Source: Paenibacillus algicola
GTDB lineage: Bacteria; Bacillota; Bacilli; Paenibacillales; Paenibacillaceae
Assembly: GCF_005577435.1 (NCBI RefSeq)
Contig: NZ_CP040396.1
Coordinates: 4,233,001-4,297,000, forward strand
Reading direction: 5' to 3'
DNA: 64,000 nt
Shown piece after piece: positions 9,207 through 17,436 of this stretch (the stretch's first letter is position 1; each line of letters starts with the position of its first letter). The translations under genes and the position numbers were made by a program. The notes below the pieces were generated by a model. It was not told the DNA's origin, did not search any database, and saw only the letters and a list, made by a program, of their open reading frames with translations.

Positions 9207-9974
9207 TTAATGATGGGCCAGATCCAGATGCTTCATGACGCGCTCCCGTACCGCAACAAAGTCTGCACCGTTCCGGTTACGCGGGCGGGGCATCGACAGC
9301 TTGATCTGCTCTACAATCCGGCCGGGACGCGGGCTCATCACATAGACCGTGTCCGCCAGGTAGATCGCCTCGTCGATATCGTGGGTGATAAGCAGCACCG
9401 TTTTGCCGGTGCCTTCCCAGAGGGTGAGCAGTTCATTTTGCATGGAAATTTTCGTAATGGCATCCAGCGCTCCGAACGGCTCGTCCAGCAGCAGCACCTC
9501 CGGGTCCGTAACCAGTGCCCGGGCGATGGCCGCCCGCTGCCGCATGCCGCCGGATAGCTGATGAGGATAATACTTCTGGAAGCCGGTCAATCCGACCTTG
9601 GCAAGCACCTCATCCACGCGCTGGCTGCGCTCCTTCTTCCGCATTCCTGCAAGCTCCAGGCCAAAGGCCACGTTGTCCGCAACCGTCCGCCACGGATATA
9701 AGGCATGCTCCTGAAAAATAAGCATTCGGCTGGGATCCGGCTTCTCAATGTCTGCCCCGTTCGCCGTAACGGCTCCGCTGCCCGGAGACTCCAGCCCGGC
9801 AATCATCCGCAGCACCGTGCTCTTTCCGCATCCGGAGGGTCCGACAATGGCTGCGAACTCCCCTTTTGCGATGCTAAAGTCCACCTGCTCCAGCACACGG
9901 AGTGAGCCAAAGGATTTGGATACATTCTTAATATCTATATTCTGCAGCTTAATCCTCTCCTCCCGGTTTGACAT
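9207..9974 (-). CDS. ABC transporter ATPase of the nitrate/sulfonate/taurine type
   Basis: 255 residues with Walker A GPSGCGKST, signature LSGGMRQR, Walker B VLLLDEPFGALD and the switch His (LLITHDIDEA). It groups by motif with SsuB/TauB-type ATPases. The frame overlaps the permease gene by 26 bp. The ATG at 9974 has no clear ribosome site, whereas GGAGGAGAGG lies inside the frame about 15 codons later with only CTG/ATT codons in range, so the true start is uncertain or translation is coupled to the permease. Substrate by context: an organosulfur compound. Confidence 0.88.
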   Translation of the reverse strand: MSNREERIKLQNIDIKNVSKSFGSLRVLEQVDFSIAKGEFAAIVGPSGCGKSTVLRMIAGLESPGSGAVTANGADIEKPDPSRMLIFQEHALYPWRTVADNVAFGLELAGMRKKERSQRVDEVLAKVGLTGFQKYYPHQLSGGMRQRAAIARALVTDPEVLLLDEPFGALDAITKISMQNELLTLWEGTGKTVLLITHDIDEAIYLADTVYVMSPRPGRIVEQIKLSMPRPRNRNGADFVAVRERVMKHLDLAHH

Positions 9975-10767
9975 AACGGTAACGAAGCAGCCGCTTCTTG
10001 AGGCCCTCCAGCAGTACGAGATCCAGCACCGCTGCGATGGAGCCGATAATAATGATGCTCATCAGTACACCTTCCATGTCCGCCACCTCACCGCGCCACT
10101 TGGAGTAGAAGCCGAGGCCCGCCATGGCGCCTCCCACCATCTCTGCCGCGATCAGCGAGCGCCAAGCGTTGCCGAAGGCTACCTGAGCGCCGGTTACGAA
10201 TGCCGGAAGCGATTCCGGCGCAAACACCTTGGATAGCAGCTGGCCCCGGCTCGCGCCCATGACCCGCGCCAGCTCCAGATGCGTCCGGTTGACCCCCTCT
10301 GTCGCGTTCAGTACGGACAAAGCCATGGGGAAGAAGCTCGCAATAATAATAACGGTAATAATCGTCTTGCTGCCGAAGCCGAGCAGGATGACGAAGAACG
10401 GCACCCAGGTGATCGGCGGAATCGCCTGTAAAATGGAAATCAGGCTGCGGAGATATACAGCAAAGCCCCGGGACACCCCGCCGATCAAGCCCAGCAGCGC
10501 TCCGAACAGACAGGCCAGCGGATACCCCCATAGTAAGCGGAACAGGCTGTCTCCAATATGACCCATAAATTCCGGGTCTTGAATACTGTCAAATAAACGG
10601 ACAAAGACATCCGGCACATCCGGCAGCAGAAACGACGGCAGGAATAGGGCCGTAATCTGCCAAATCGCCAAAAGGCTTCCGACTGCAAGCAGATACGGAA
10701 GCACTTTACGCCAGAAGGAGCCGGATGCAGTACGGCTGCGAGTTGTTTTACGCGGGGCAGGTATCAT
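9949..10767 (-). CDS. ABC transporter permease of the nitrate/sulfonate/taurine type
   Basis: 272 residues, ATG about 9 bases after AAAGGAG. Six or so membrane segments, with the EAA-type cytoplasmic loop MGASRGQLLSKVFAPESLPAF that docks to the ATPase. It resembles SsuC/TauC. It lies between the ATPase gene (overlap) and the binding-protein gene (46-bp gap). The first 20 residues are basic and cytoplasmic. Confidence 0.9.
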   Translation of the reverse strand: MIPAPRKTTRSRTASGSFWRKVLPYLLAVGSLLAIWQITALFLPSFLLPDVPDVFVRLFDSIQDPEFMGHIGDSLFRLLWGYPLACLFGALLGLIGGVSRGFAVYLRSLISILQAIPPITWVPFFVILLGFGSKTIITVIIIASFFPMALSVLNATEGVNRTHLELARVMGASRGQLLSKVFAPESLPAFVTGAQVAFGNAWRSLIAAEMVGGAMAGLGFYSKWRGEVADMEGVLMSIIIIGSIAAVLDLVLLEGLKKRLLRYRYVKPGGED

Positions 10768-10813
10768 CCGAAGCTCTCCTTTTTCATTATGATCATATCA
10801 CTGCTGTTACTGC

Positions 10814-11857
10814 TTACTGCTTCTGCTGCTCATTCTGCCAGCTTAGATCAATCAATTCTTCCACATTGACATCTGTTTCCAGCACGCCTTGCTCTTTCAT
10901 CATATCGGAAATTTCCTGCATACGTGTAATCTGGTCCGGGGTAATATCCCAGTTGAACACCTGCGTCTCGATCGCCTGCTTGATTACGTCCACGGATTCT
11001 ACTGTTCCGCCGTGATGGGAATCCATCGTGTCGCCTTCCACAAAATGCTTCATAATAAGGCCTGCGGATTTCACCGGCTCCTCCTGCAGCATTTCGATCG
11101 CTTCCTTCTGGGCATCCAGCAGCTTGTTTACAGCGTCACGGTTGTTGTCCAGGTTCTCGTCGGTCGTGATGACGACCATGCAAGGAAACGGCCACACTTT
11201 GCCGATCTCATAAATTTGCTTCGCGCCCATCGTATGGGAGGCGATGCTGTCGTAAGGCTCAAACACAAACGCCGCATCCACAGCACCCGAGGACAGAGAC
11301 TGGATCGCCTGTGCAGGATCTACGTAAACCATTTGCAAATCCTGGCTCGTCAGGCCCGCTTCCTTCAGCACCACACCGTTCAGTACAATATCAGCCGTGC
11401 TGCCCTGACCCTGGGAGGCCAGCTTCTTGCCCTTCAGGTCCTCAATCTTGGCAATGCTGCTGTCTTCCTTCACCAATACGCTGTGAAAGCCCAGCTGAGC
11501 TCCGCCTACAACCTTTACGCCGGCTCCCTTCGACGCCCAGGAAACCGCGTTCGTAAAGCCCAGCACGCCGGCATCCACCTGCTTGCCTACCATTGCCTTG
11601 ATTAAATCGGTTCCGCTCTTAAACTTCTGCATCTTGACATTCAGCCCGTGCTTCTCGTACAGCTTCGCTTCATAAGCGAGCATGGCCTGCGCATCATCCA
11701 TAACGTTTAAATATCCGACGACAAAATCAGTCTTTCCCTCGCCTGCACCGCTGGCTTCATCACTCTTGCTTTCATTCCCGCAGGCAGTCATTGCCATTAG
11801 TGCCACTAGCAGCAGACCTATGGTCAGCCCTTTTAATCTCCGGGCATGGGTTCTCAT
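10814..11857 (-). CDS. Sulfonate-type ABC binding lipoprotein (SsuA/NMT1 family)
   Basis: 347 residues, ATG 9 bases after GAGGAGG. A lipoprotein signal peptide ends in the lipobox MTAC (Cys at about residue 26). The mature part is a two-lobe NMT1/SsuA-type fold (VVGYLNVMDDAQAMLAYEAKL...; GAGVKVVGGAQLGFHSVLV...). Its operon with permease, ATPase and cysK points to uptake of an organosulfur compound. No monooxygenase of the SsuD/TauD type is present, so the ligand might instead be a thiol or sulfur amino acid derivative. Confidence 0.87.
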   Translation of the reverse strand: MRTHARRLKGLTIGLLLVALMAMTACGNESKSDEASGAGEGKTDFVVGYLNVMDDAQAMLAYEAKLYEKHGLNVKMQKFKSGTDLIKAMVGKQVDAGVLGFTNAVSWASKGAGVKVVGGAQLGFHSVLVKEDSSIAKIEDLKGKKLASQGQGSTADIVLNGVVLKEAGLTSQDLQMVYVDPAQAIQSLSSGAVDAAFVFEPYDSIASHTMGAKQIYEIGKVWPFPCMVVITTDENLDNNRDAVNKLLDAQKEAIEMLQEEPVKSAGLIMKHFVEGDTMDSHHGGTVESVDVIKQAIETQVFNWDITPDQITRMQEISDMMKEQGVLETDVNVEELIDLSWQNEQQKQ

Positions 11858-11883
11858 GATAACTTCCTCCTCTAAATATAATC

Positions 11884-11900
11884 CCTAGAAACACACTAGG
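11884..11900. promoter_or_regulatory. Operator-like inverted repeat at the importer transcription start
   Basis: CCTAG-N7-CTAGG, extendable by AT on each side with one bulge, begins right after the -10 box. A repressor bound here would block the perfect promoter. It does not match a consensus I know. Confidence 0.45.
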
Positions 11901-11930
11901 ATTATAAGGATTTTACTCACTTCTTGTCAA
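11901..11930 (-). promoter_or_regulatory. Consensus sigma-A promoter of the importer-cysK operon
   Basis: TTGACA (11925-11930) and TATAAT (11901-11906) are both perfect, with an 18-bp spacer, about 45 bp before the binding-protein start codon. Confidence 0.85.
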
Positions 11931-12098
11931 TCCTCTATTTTTATCTGCCCGTGCAGAGCATTCATCGCCGTTACAAGAATTTATGTAGAAAAGACCATAT
12001 CACCGCGCAATGGCTCTATGCTATGCTGAACCTATATAGCCGGCGCTGCAAGCCTGGCCGCAGCATCCGGTGCCATTCCAGAAGAAGGAGGCTGTACC

Positions 12099-12953
12099 AT
12101 GTCGGATTTGAATGTTTTGCAGGAGGAGGCGGGTCCGATTCTGCTCCTGGATCGAAGCGGTGACCTGCAGCGAAGAGATGTCCTGAACGCCTTTGCGCTG
12201 GATGAGCTGCTGTGCAGACAGACGGGGGCCGGAGGGCCGGCCATCTGCCATATCTGGAGGCATCCCGGCGCTCTCGTCATGGGCGTTCGCGACAGCCGGC
12301 TTCCCGGCGCCGCGGCTGCATCCCGAAGCATCCGGAAGCTCGGCTATGACGTTGCTGTCCGGCACTCCGGCGGTGCAGCCGTACCGCTGGATCCCGGCGT
12401 TGTCAATGTATCACTGATCGTTCCTTTGAGCAGCGGCCCGGGGCAGGGCGACTTCCAGCCGGCCTTCCACCGGATGGCCGGGCTCATCGAGCAGGCACTC
12501 CGCGGAACCGGCCGCCAGGTAAGGGCAGGCGAAATTGCCGGCGCCTTCTGCCCCGGCGCTTTTGACCTCAGCATCTCCGGGCAGAAGTTCTGCGGCATCG
12601 CCCAGCGCCGCCAGAGCAAAGCGCTGATCGTGCAGGCGTTCATTATTGCGGAAGGGTCGGGAGGAAATCGGGCCGACCTTGTGCGCGCCTTCTATGAGGA
12701 AGCCGCCGGCGACACGCCGCCAGAGCTTTATCCCAAGGTCACGAGAGAATCCACGGCCAGCCTGCAGGAGCTCACCTCACTTGGTGCCCTGGCGGTGCCT
12801 GAGCTAATCCGGCTCCTGAAGGAGACGGTGCGTATGCAGCAGCAGTCCTTCAGCCCCGAGGCCATGGACGCCGCAGCAGCCGCCCTGCGCCTGCCGCGGG
12901 AGGAAGAGGTCGCGGCCATGACCCAGACGCTGCGGCAGCGGTATACCTCTTAA
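12099..12953 (+). CDS. lipL: LipL: octanoyl-[GcvH]:protein N-octanoyltransferase
   Basis: 284 residues, ATG 9 bases after AAGGAGG. A lipoate-ligase-fold protein without ATP use. In Bacilli, LipL moves octanoyl from GcvH to the E2 subunits of 2-oxoacid dehydrogenases during lipoate assembly. The acyl-carrying Cys151 in GAFCPGAFDLS, the preceding RHSGGAAVPLDPG and the following SGQKFCGIAQRR are the LipL hallmarks; LipM has a different cysteine context. Length equals the usual LipL. The C-terminal third is less conserved and Ala/Glu-rich. Confidence 0.88.
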   Translation: MSDLNVLQEEAGPILLLDRSGDLQRRDVLNAFALDELLCRQTGAGGPAICHIWRHPGALVMGVRDSRLPGAAAASRSIRKLGYDVAVRHSGGAAVPLDPGVVNVSLIVPLSSGPGQGDFQPAFHRMAGLIEQALRGTGRQVRAGEIAGAFCPGAFDLSISGQKFCGIAQRRQSKALIVQAFIIAEGSGGNRADLVRAFYEEAAGDTPPELYPKVTRESTASLQELTSLGALAVPELIRLLKETVRMQQQSFSPEAMDAAAAALRLPREEEVAAMTQTLRQRYTS

Positions 12954-12973
12954 TACCGAACCAAGACACGCTT

Positions 12974-13017
12974 CAAAAACCCTGCAAGGCGCATAGGCAC
13001 GCCCTGCAGGGTTTTTG
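12974..13017. terminator. Bidirectional terminator between lipL and the ThuA-like gene
   Basis: CAAAAACCCTGCA and TGCAGGGTTTTTG are perfect complements 18 bases apart, giving a T-tract on either strand. Confidence 0.9.
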
Positions 13018-13033
13018 AGGTAACCGCTTGTTT

Positions 13034-13771
13034 TTAGAGACTGGCCTGATGCTCCCGGTCACGCTCCACCCGGCCATACGTGACCTCAGCGCCTTCTGTC
13101 GGGGCCGCCCAATGTACGGCGTTCTGGATCACCTGCATCACTTCCGGCTGATGATAGGTCGGAAAGGTTTCGTGTCCGGGACGGAAATAGAAGATTTTGC
13201 CCGTGCCTCTCCGGTAGCAGCAGCCGCTGCGAAACACCTCGCCGCCCTCAAACCAGGAGATGAACACCAGCTCATCCGGTGCCGGAATTTCAAATCGCTC
13301 GCCGTACATCTCTTCCTTCTCAATCTCGATGAAATCACTCAAGCCGTTCGCGATGGGATGACCCGGCTCTACCACCCAGAGCTTCTCCCGCTCACCGTCA
13401 TCCCGCCACTTCAGAGACGGGGTATTCGTCCCCAGCAGCTCCGTGAAGATCTTCGCGCCGTGGCCAGAGTGAAGCACGATCAGCCCCATTCCGTCCAGTA
13501 CGCGCTGCTGTACTTTTTCAACGATATCATCCTGTACCTCGTCATGCGCCTTATGGCCCCACCAGACCAGTACATCCGTGTTGTCCAGCACCTCCTCGCT
13601 CAGACCATGCTGCGGCTCATCCAGCACCGCGGTCCGTACCTTCAGTCTGCTGTCCTTGCGAAGATAGCCGGCAATGGCTTCATGAAGCCCATTCGGATAA
13701 ATGCTGTGTACCTGCGGATTCTGCTTCTCATGCCGATATTCATTCCATACTGTCACCTGAATGTCATTCAT
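13034..13771 (-). CDS. ThuA-like (trehalose utilisation) family protein
   Basis: 245 residues from ATG ([16 protein letters not shown]) 9 bases after GGGAG; upstream codons in the frame lack a ribosome site. It has the ThuA glutamine-amidotransferase-like fold: [29 protein letters not shown], and the C-terminal [17 protein letters not shown]. ThuA proteins are linked to trehalose and related disaccharide metabolism, with ill-defined chemistry. No sugar genes adjoin it here, so the role is open. Confidence 0.85.
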   Translation of the reverse strand: MNDIQVTVWNEYRHEKQNPQVHSIYPNGLHEAIAGYLRKDSRLKVRTAVLDEPQHGLSEEVLDNTDVLVWWGHKAHDEVQDDIVEKVQQRVLDGMGLIVLHSGHGAKIFTELLGTNTPSLKWRDDGEREKLWVVEPGHPIANGLSDFIEIEKEEMYGERFEIPAPDELVFISWFEGGEVFRSGCCYRRGTGKIFYFRPGHETFPTYHQPEVMQVIQNAVHWAAPTEGAEVTYGRVERDREHQASL

Positions 13772-14031
13772 GCTTGAGCTCTCCCTTCCGTTGCATCCAA
13801 AGCTACCTATTATAAATAAAGCTCCCGCCCTAGAACCAATGCTTCCCTCGTGCTCCAAAACCTGATGTTACCCATTACCCCAATCCCCGCTCCAAGACGC
13901 TGCAATCCCGAGACGTTGTGACCTGTATGCTGTATGTTAGCTCAGTTAAAAGCGTTCCCTTTATGTAATCTAACACATTATAGAAAAGCTGATCGGATCC
14001 TATGATTGCATCTTTCTTTCTATAAAAACAT

Positions 14032-14070
14032 CAAAAAACAAGCCGTCCCGGCTTTCACCGTTACGGCTTG
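14032..14070 (-). terminator. Terminator after the DUF378 gene
   Basis: On the minus strand CAAGCCGT pairs with ACGGCTTG around a 16-base loop and runs into TTTTTTGATG. Confidence 0.8.
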
Positions 14071-14102
14071 CTCCTGTGCATATTCTGCAGCTATATTACA
14101 GC

Positions 14103-14321
14103 CTAGCGCGCATCTGCACGGCGGTCGTCAGCTACATCTCCAAAAAATTTAATGGAGTACAGCGCACACAGGCCGACAATAGTATAGATGACGCGGGCAC
14201 CGGCGGACTCCTGGCCTCCGAAGATTGAAGCGACCAGATCATACTGGAACAGACCGACAAGCAGCCAGTTAATCCCGCCGATAATGAGCAGAAGCAGCGC
14301 AATAGTGTTCATGGTTTTCAC
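14103..14321 (-). CDS. DUF378 small membrane protein
   Basis: 72 residues from GTG (MKTMNTIALLLLIIGG), 8 bases after GAGGAGG; longer readings add a non-family leader. Two membrane helices (about 4-24 and 40-60) flank a short loop with the family motif GGINWLLVGLFQYDLVASIF. The end is charged (DVADDRRADAR). DUF378 proteins are widespread in Bacilli and their function is not known. Single-gene unit. Confidence 0.85.
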   Translation of the reverse strand: MKTMNTIALLLLIIGGINWLLVGLFQYDLVASIFGGQESAGARVIYTIVGLCALYSIKFFGDVADDRRADAR

Positions 14322-14424
14322 GTTGGTTTCCTCCTCGTCTGGAGTTTGATGGATGCGTAATTCATAGCAAGCTGACCACGATGAGCATGCTAACAACAAT
14401 TTTCCCTATTCTCTTCGCTTTTAG

Positions 14425-15165
14425 TCACATGCCGTGAAATTGACTGCCTGAAGGCTTCTCCCCATCCTCCAGCGGCTTGCTTCTGATGAAATCCTCCAGA
14501 TGCTGATCTGCCTTGGATTGATTGCAATCCATACAAGCGCAGACACAATTCACCGGTGTCGTATGCCCGCCCTTTGCCCGGGGCAGGAGGTGATCAATCG
14601 TGTTTCCATAGTTTCCGCAAAAATAACACTGGTATGCATCGCGCTCCAAAATATATTTGCGAAAGCCCTTGTTCGTATATAAGCGGCGGATGGTATTCCG
14701 GTTGACGACGACCGCTGCGCTTTCATTCACCAGGATTTCCGCGAGCTGCGGATCAATATCCTGCTGCCAGCGGCGGTTCTTGTCGGTGCGGCCCCGCATC
14801 CGTATAAAGCCGGCCCGGGTCGGCACCAGGCGCGCAGCATCATACGGGTCCGGCTGCCCCGGCACCCGGGGAGGCCTCGGCGGTGCAGCCGGACGCCCCT
14901 TCGCCGAGGTCTTTGCGGCGGGAGGCACATTCAAGGCGGTGTCCCGGCGGGCGGCTGATTGGCGGCGCCTTTTCACTTGATTGCCGCCAGATCCTCCACT
15001 GTGCCCGCCCTTGCTGCTGGATTCCGCTGCTGACTGTACAGCGGCATCGCTGGCCAGCAGCACCTGCTCCGCAGCTTTAGCCCGTGCTTTGGCCCGCTTG
15101 CGGGCGGCTCTTCGTTTTTGCGTCCGTGTCAGCTTGTTTCCTGGCATATGGATATTATTCATCAT
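14425..15165 (-). CDS. HNH endonuclease-domain protein with a basic, low-complexity N-terminus
   Basis: About 246 residues. The C-terminal HNH domain (about 160-230) has a zinc-knuckle CYFCGNYGNTIDHLLPRAKG, then CVCACMDCNQSKAD, so both Cys pairs and the catalytic His are present. The first 130 residues are Lys/Arg/Ala/Pro-rich and probably disordered, a likely nucleic-acid-binding tail. No start has a good ribosome site; candidates are ATG at 15165 and 15147. Related stand-alone HNH proteins are common in Bacilli genomes. A role in DNA repair, defence or mobility cannot be told from the context. Confidence 0.75.
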   Translation of the reverse strand: MMNNIHMPGNKLTRTQKRRAARKRAKARAKAAEQVLLASDAAVQSAAESSSKGGHSGGSGGNQVKRRRQSAARRDTALNVPPAAKTSAKGRPAAPPRPPRVPGQPDPYDAARLVPTRAGFIRMRGRTDKNRRWQQDIDPQLAEILVNESAAVVVNRNTIRRLYTNKGFRKYILERDAYQCYFCGNYGNTIDHLLPRAKGGHTTPVNCVCACMDCNQSKADQHLEDFIRSKPLEDGEKPSGSQFHGM

Positions 15166-15271
15166 GAAGCCGGACAAAAGGCCGGCAGAATTCACCCCAA
15201 ACTTGTTATGGTGACAAGTATTACCCAAATCCATCCTTTTCACAAACGTCAATCCGCCGGCCAGCGAACTT

Positions 15272-16156
15272 CTATCCCTGAAGAGGGGATTTCAGCATAT
15301 CGAGAAATACATCAACGGCTTTGGTGCGGTAAGGTGTATGGTGCAGAATCCAGGAAAAAGGCCTGACCACCGCTTCTCCACGCAGCGGCACCAGCAGCAG
15401 CGAGCCCAGCTGCAGCTCCTTCTGCACTGCCCAGCGGGAGAGCAGTGAAATGCCAAGGCCCGCCTCGACGGACTCCTTGATTAGCTGCGTGCTCCCAAAC
15501 TCCAGCGTGTACGGCGGTCGCTGACCGCGCGCCTCAAACATCCGCTCGGCCGCGCGCCGGGTGCCCGAGCCGCTCTCCCGCAAAATCCAGGTCTCCTGCA
15601 GCAGCTCTTGCAGCTCAAGCTCTCGTCTTCCCTGAAACCTCGGTTCATTGGGAACGACAAGCTGCAGCTCATCCTGGGCAAAGGGACTCACCAGCAGCTT
15701 GGCATGCTCGTACTCGCCCTCGACAATGCCGATATCAATCTCATAGTTAAGAACCATCTCGCCAATGACATCGGTATTGCCAATATGAATGCTGGGACGG
15801 ACGAGCGGATATTGCTGCTTCAGCCGGGCCAGCAGGCGCGGCAGGACATATTCGCCAAACGTATAGCTGGCACCGATTGCCAGCTCGCCCCCGGCCCGGT
15901 TCATAACGTCATCCACCAGGGACTGCATGGCCGTATAGGTGCCGAGAATGGATTTGGCGTGATGGTAGACAATATCTCCTGCATGAGTAGGCCGGACATA
16001 TTTATTACTTCGCTCCAGCAGCTTGGCTCCCAGCGACTGCTCCAGGGAGCGGATATACTGGCTGACCGCAGGCTGCGTCATGCTGAGCTCCTCTGCGGCA
16101 CGGGTAAAATTCTTCTTCTCAATGACGGCAACCAATACCTCCAGCGCTTGATCCAT
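15272..16156 (-). CDS. LysR-family regulator divergent from yeiH
   Basis: 294 residues. N-terminal winged helix-turn-helix (residues 1-60, FTRAAEELSMTQPAVSQYIRSLEQSLGAKLLERS) and a C-terminal effector domain (about 88-290). It resembles CysL/YeiE-type LysR regulators. The divergent neighbour is a YeiH-family membrane protein, the same pairing as yeiE-yeiH in enterobacteria, so it likely controls that gene from the 149-bp shared spacer. Effector unknown; a sulfur compound is a guess from the family. Confidence 0.88.
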   Translation of the reverse strand: MDQALEVLVAVIEKKNFTRAAEELSMTQPAVSQYIRSLEQSLGAKLLERSNKYVRPTHAGDIVYHHAKSILGTYTAMQSLVDDVMNRAGGELAIGASYTFGEYVLPRLLARLKQQYPLVRPSIHIGNTDVIGEMVLNYEIDIGIVEGEYEHAKLLVSPFAQDELQLVVPNEPRFQGRRELELQELLQETWILRESGSGTRRAAERMFEARGQRPPYTLEFGSTQLIKESVEAGLGISLLSRWAVQKELQLGSLLLVPLRGEAVVRPFSWILHHTPYRTKAVDVFLDMLKSPLQG

Positions 16157-16305
16157 CCCGGGCCAGCCCCTTTACATCATTCTGCAATTCTTACTATAAG
16201 AGTTTACTTATCGTGATGATCATAACAATTTATTTTTCTTATCTCAAGTCAGGGGCTACCATGGAGCTACGGCATCATTTTTTACTAACTGGAGGCTTAT
16301 TGCTT

Positions 16306-17367
16306 ATGATTCCTGAGATCTCTTCCTCTTCTCGCCCAAAATCAAAGATCCACCGTTTAATGAGGCTCTCTCGCCTGCCTGCCCGCAGGCAGATGTTATT
16401 CATCGGTGCCGGTGTCCTGTTCACAGCCGCACTGGCCCTATGCGGTCAGCTGCTGTCATGGATTCCGGCGCTCCAGCTGCTGGGACCTCTAACCTGGGGA
16501 ATCCTGCTTGCCGCCCTGTACCGGCAGCTGCTGGGGTATCCGGAAAGCCTGCGGCCCGGCATTCAGTTTACTTCCAAGAATCTTCTCCGGCTTGCCATTA
16601 TGCTCTGCGGGCTGAAGCTGGACATGGGAACACTGTTCAGCGAGGGGCCCGGGATGCTGCTCCGGGGCGCTGCCGTCGTCCTCCTGGGCATTACATTAAC
16701 CTGGTATGCGGCCAAATGGCTGAAGGCAGAGAGCTCCCTGTCTCTTCTGCTAGGCATCGGCACCGGTGTCTGCGGTGCTGCGGCCATTGCGGCAGCCGCA
16801 CCAATCCTGAATGCCAAGGAGGAGGACACCGCTCTGGGAGCAGGCATGATCGCATTCGTTGGCACGCTGTTTGCTGTCGTATACACACTTGCACAGCCCT
16901 TGCTGCCGCTGGATAGCCTGGAATACGGCATCTGGGCCGGGCTCAGCCTGCATGAGCTGGCTCAGGTCGCCTTGGCGTCAGCACCGGCAGGGGAGGAGGC
17001 CTTGACGGCCGGCCTGATGGCCAAGCTGGGCCGGGTGTTTCTGCTGCTGCCGCTGTGCTTTGTACTCCTCGCCTGGATGCGGAGAGAAGGCGGGAATGAA
17101 ACCGCGAAGCGGCCGGCCTTCCCCTGGTTTCTGCTGGGGTTCGCCGCCTTCAGCCTGGCTGGAAGCCTGGCCCCTTCAGGCCAGCCGCTCATCCCGGAGG
17201 CTGTGAAGGATTTCGCGGGGGCTGCGGCCTCCTTCCTGCTCGCGATGGCCATGGCAGGCTTCGGCCTGCAGATCCATCTGCGCAGTCTGACCCGGGCCTG
17301 GCGCCCGCTGGCTGCCATGCTGCTCTCCTCTGTGCTGCTCTCGATCATCACCTTCTGGATGGTCTGA
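16306..17367 (+). CDS. YeiH/UPF0324-family membrane protein
   Basis: 353 residues from ATG (MIPEISSSSRPKSK) 10 bases after GGAGG; upstream ATGs in frame lack a site. About ten membrane helices with the family motifs LLRLAIMLCGLKLDMG and GIGTGVCGAAAIAAAAPIL. Members are putative exporters; sulfate export has been suggested for some. The divergent LysR regulator is the likely controller. Substrate not proven. Confidence 0.85.
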   Translation: MIPEISSSSRPKSKIHRLMRLSRLPARRQMLFIGAGVLFTAALALCGQLLSWIPALQLLGPLTWGILLAALYRQLLGYPESLRPGIQFTSKNLLRLAIMLCGLKLDMGTLFSEGPGMLLRGAAVVLLGITLTWYAAKWLKAESSLSLLLGIGTGVCGAAAIAAAAPILNAKEEDTALGAGMIAFVGTLFAVVYTLAQPLLPLDSLEYGIWAGLSLHELAQVALASAPAGEEALTAGLMAKLGRVFLLLPLCFVLLAWMRREGGNETAKRPAFPWFLLGFAAFSLAGSLAPSGQPLIPEAVKDFAGAAASFLLAMAMAGFGLQIHLRSLTRAWRPLAAMLLSSVLLSIITFWMV

Positions 17368-17392
17368 GCCCCTGCCATCTGCTCTTGACATC

Positions 17393-17425
17393 AAAAGCCC
17401 TGCCGGCACACGCCGCCGGCAGGGC
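17393..17425 (-). terminator. Terminator between yeiH and the convergent GGDEF-EAL gene
   Basis: GCCCTGCCGGC and GCCGGCAGGGC form an 11-bp perfect stem; TTTTG follows on the minus strand. It may also slow + strand transcripts. Confidence 0.75.
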
Positions 17426-17436
17426 ATAATCTGCTC

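Noticed and set aside
11857..12098. SAM or other sulfur riboswitch before the sulfonate-type importer
   Set aside because: The leader after the consensus promoter is too short (about 40 bases) and lacks the S-box motifs.
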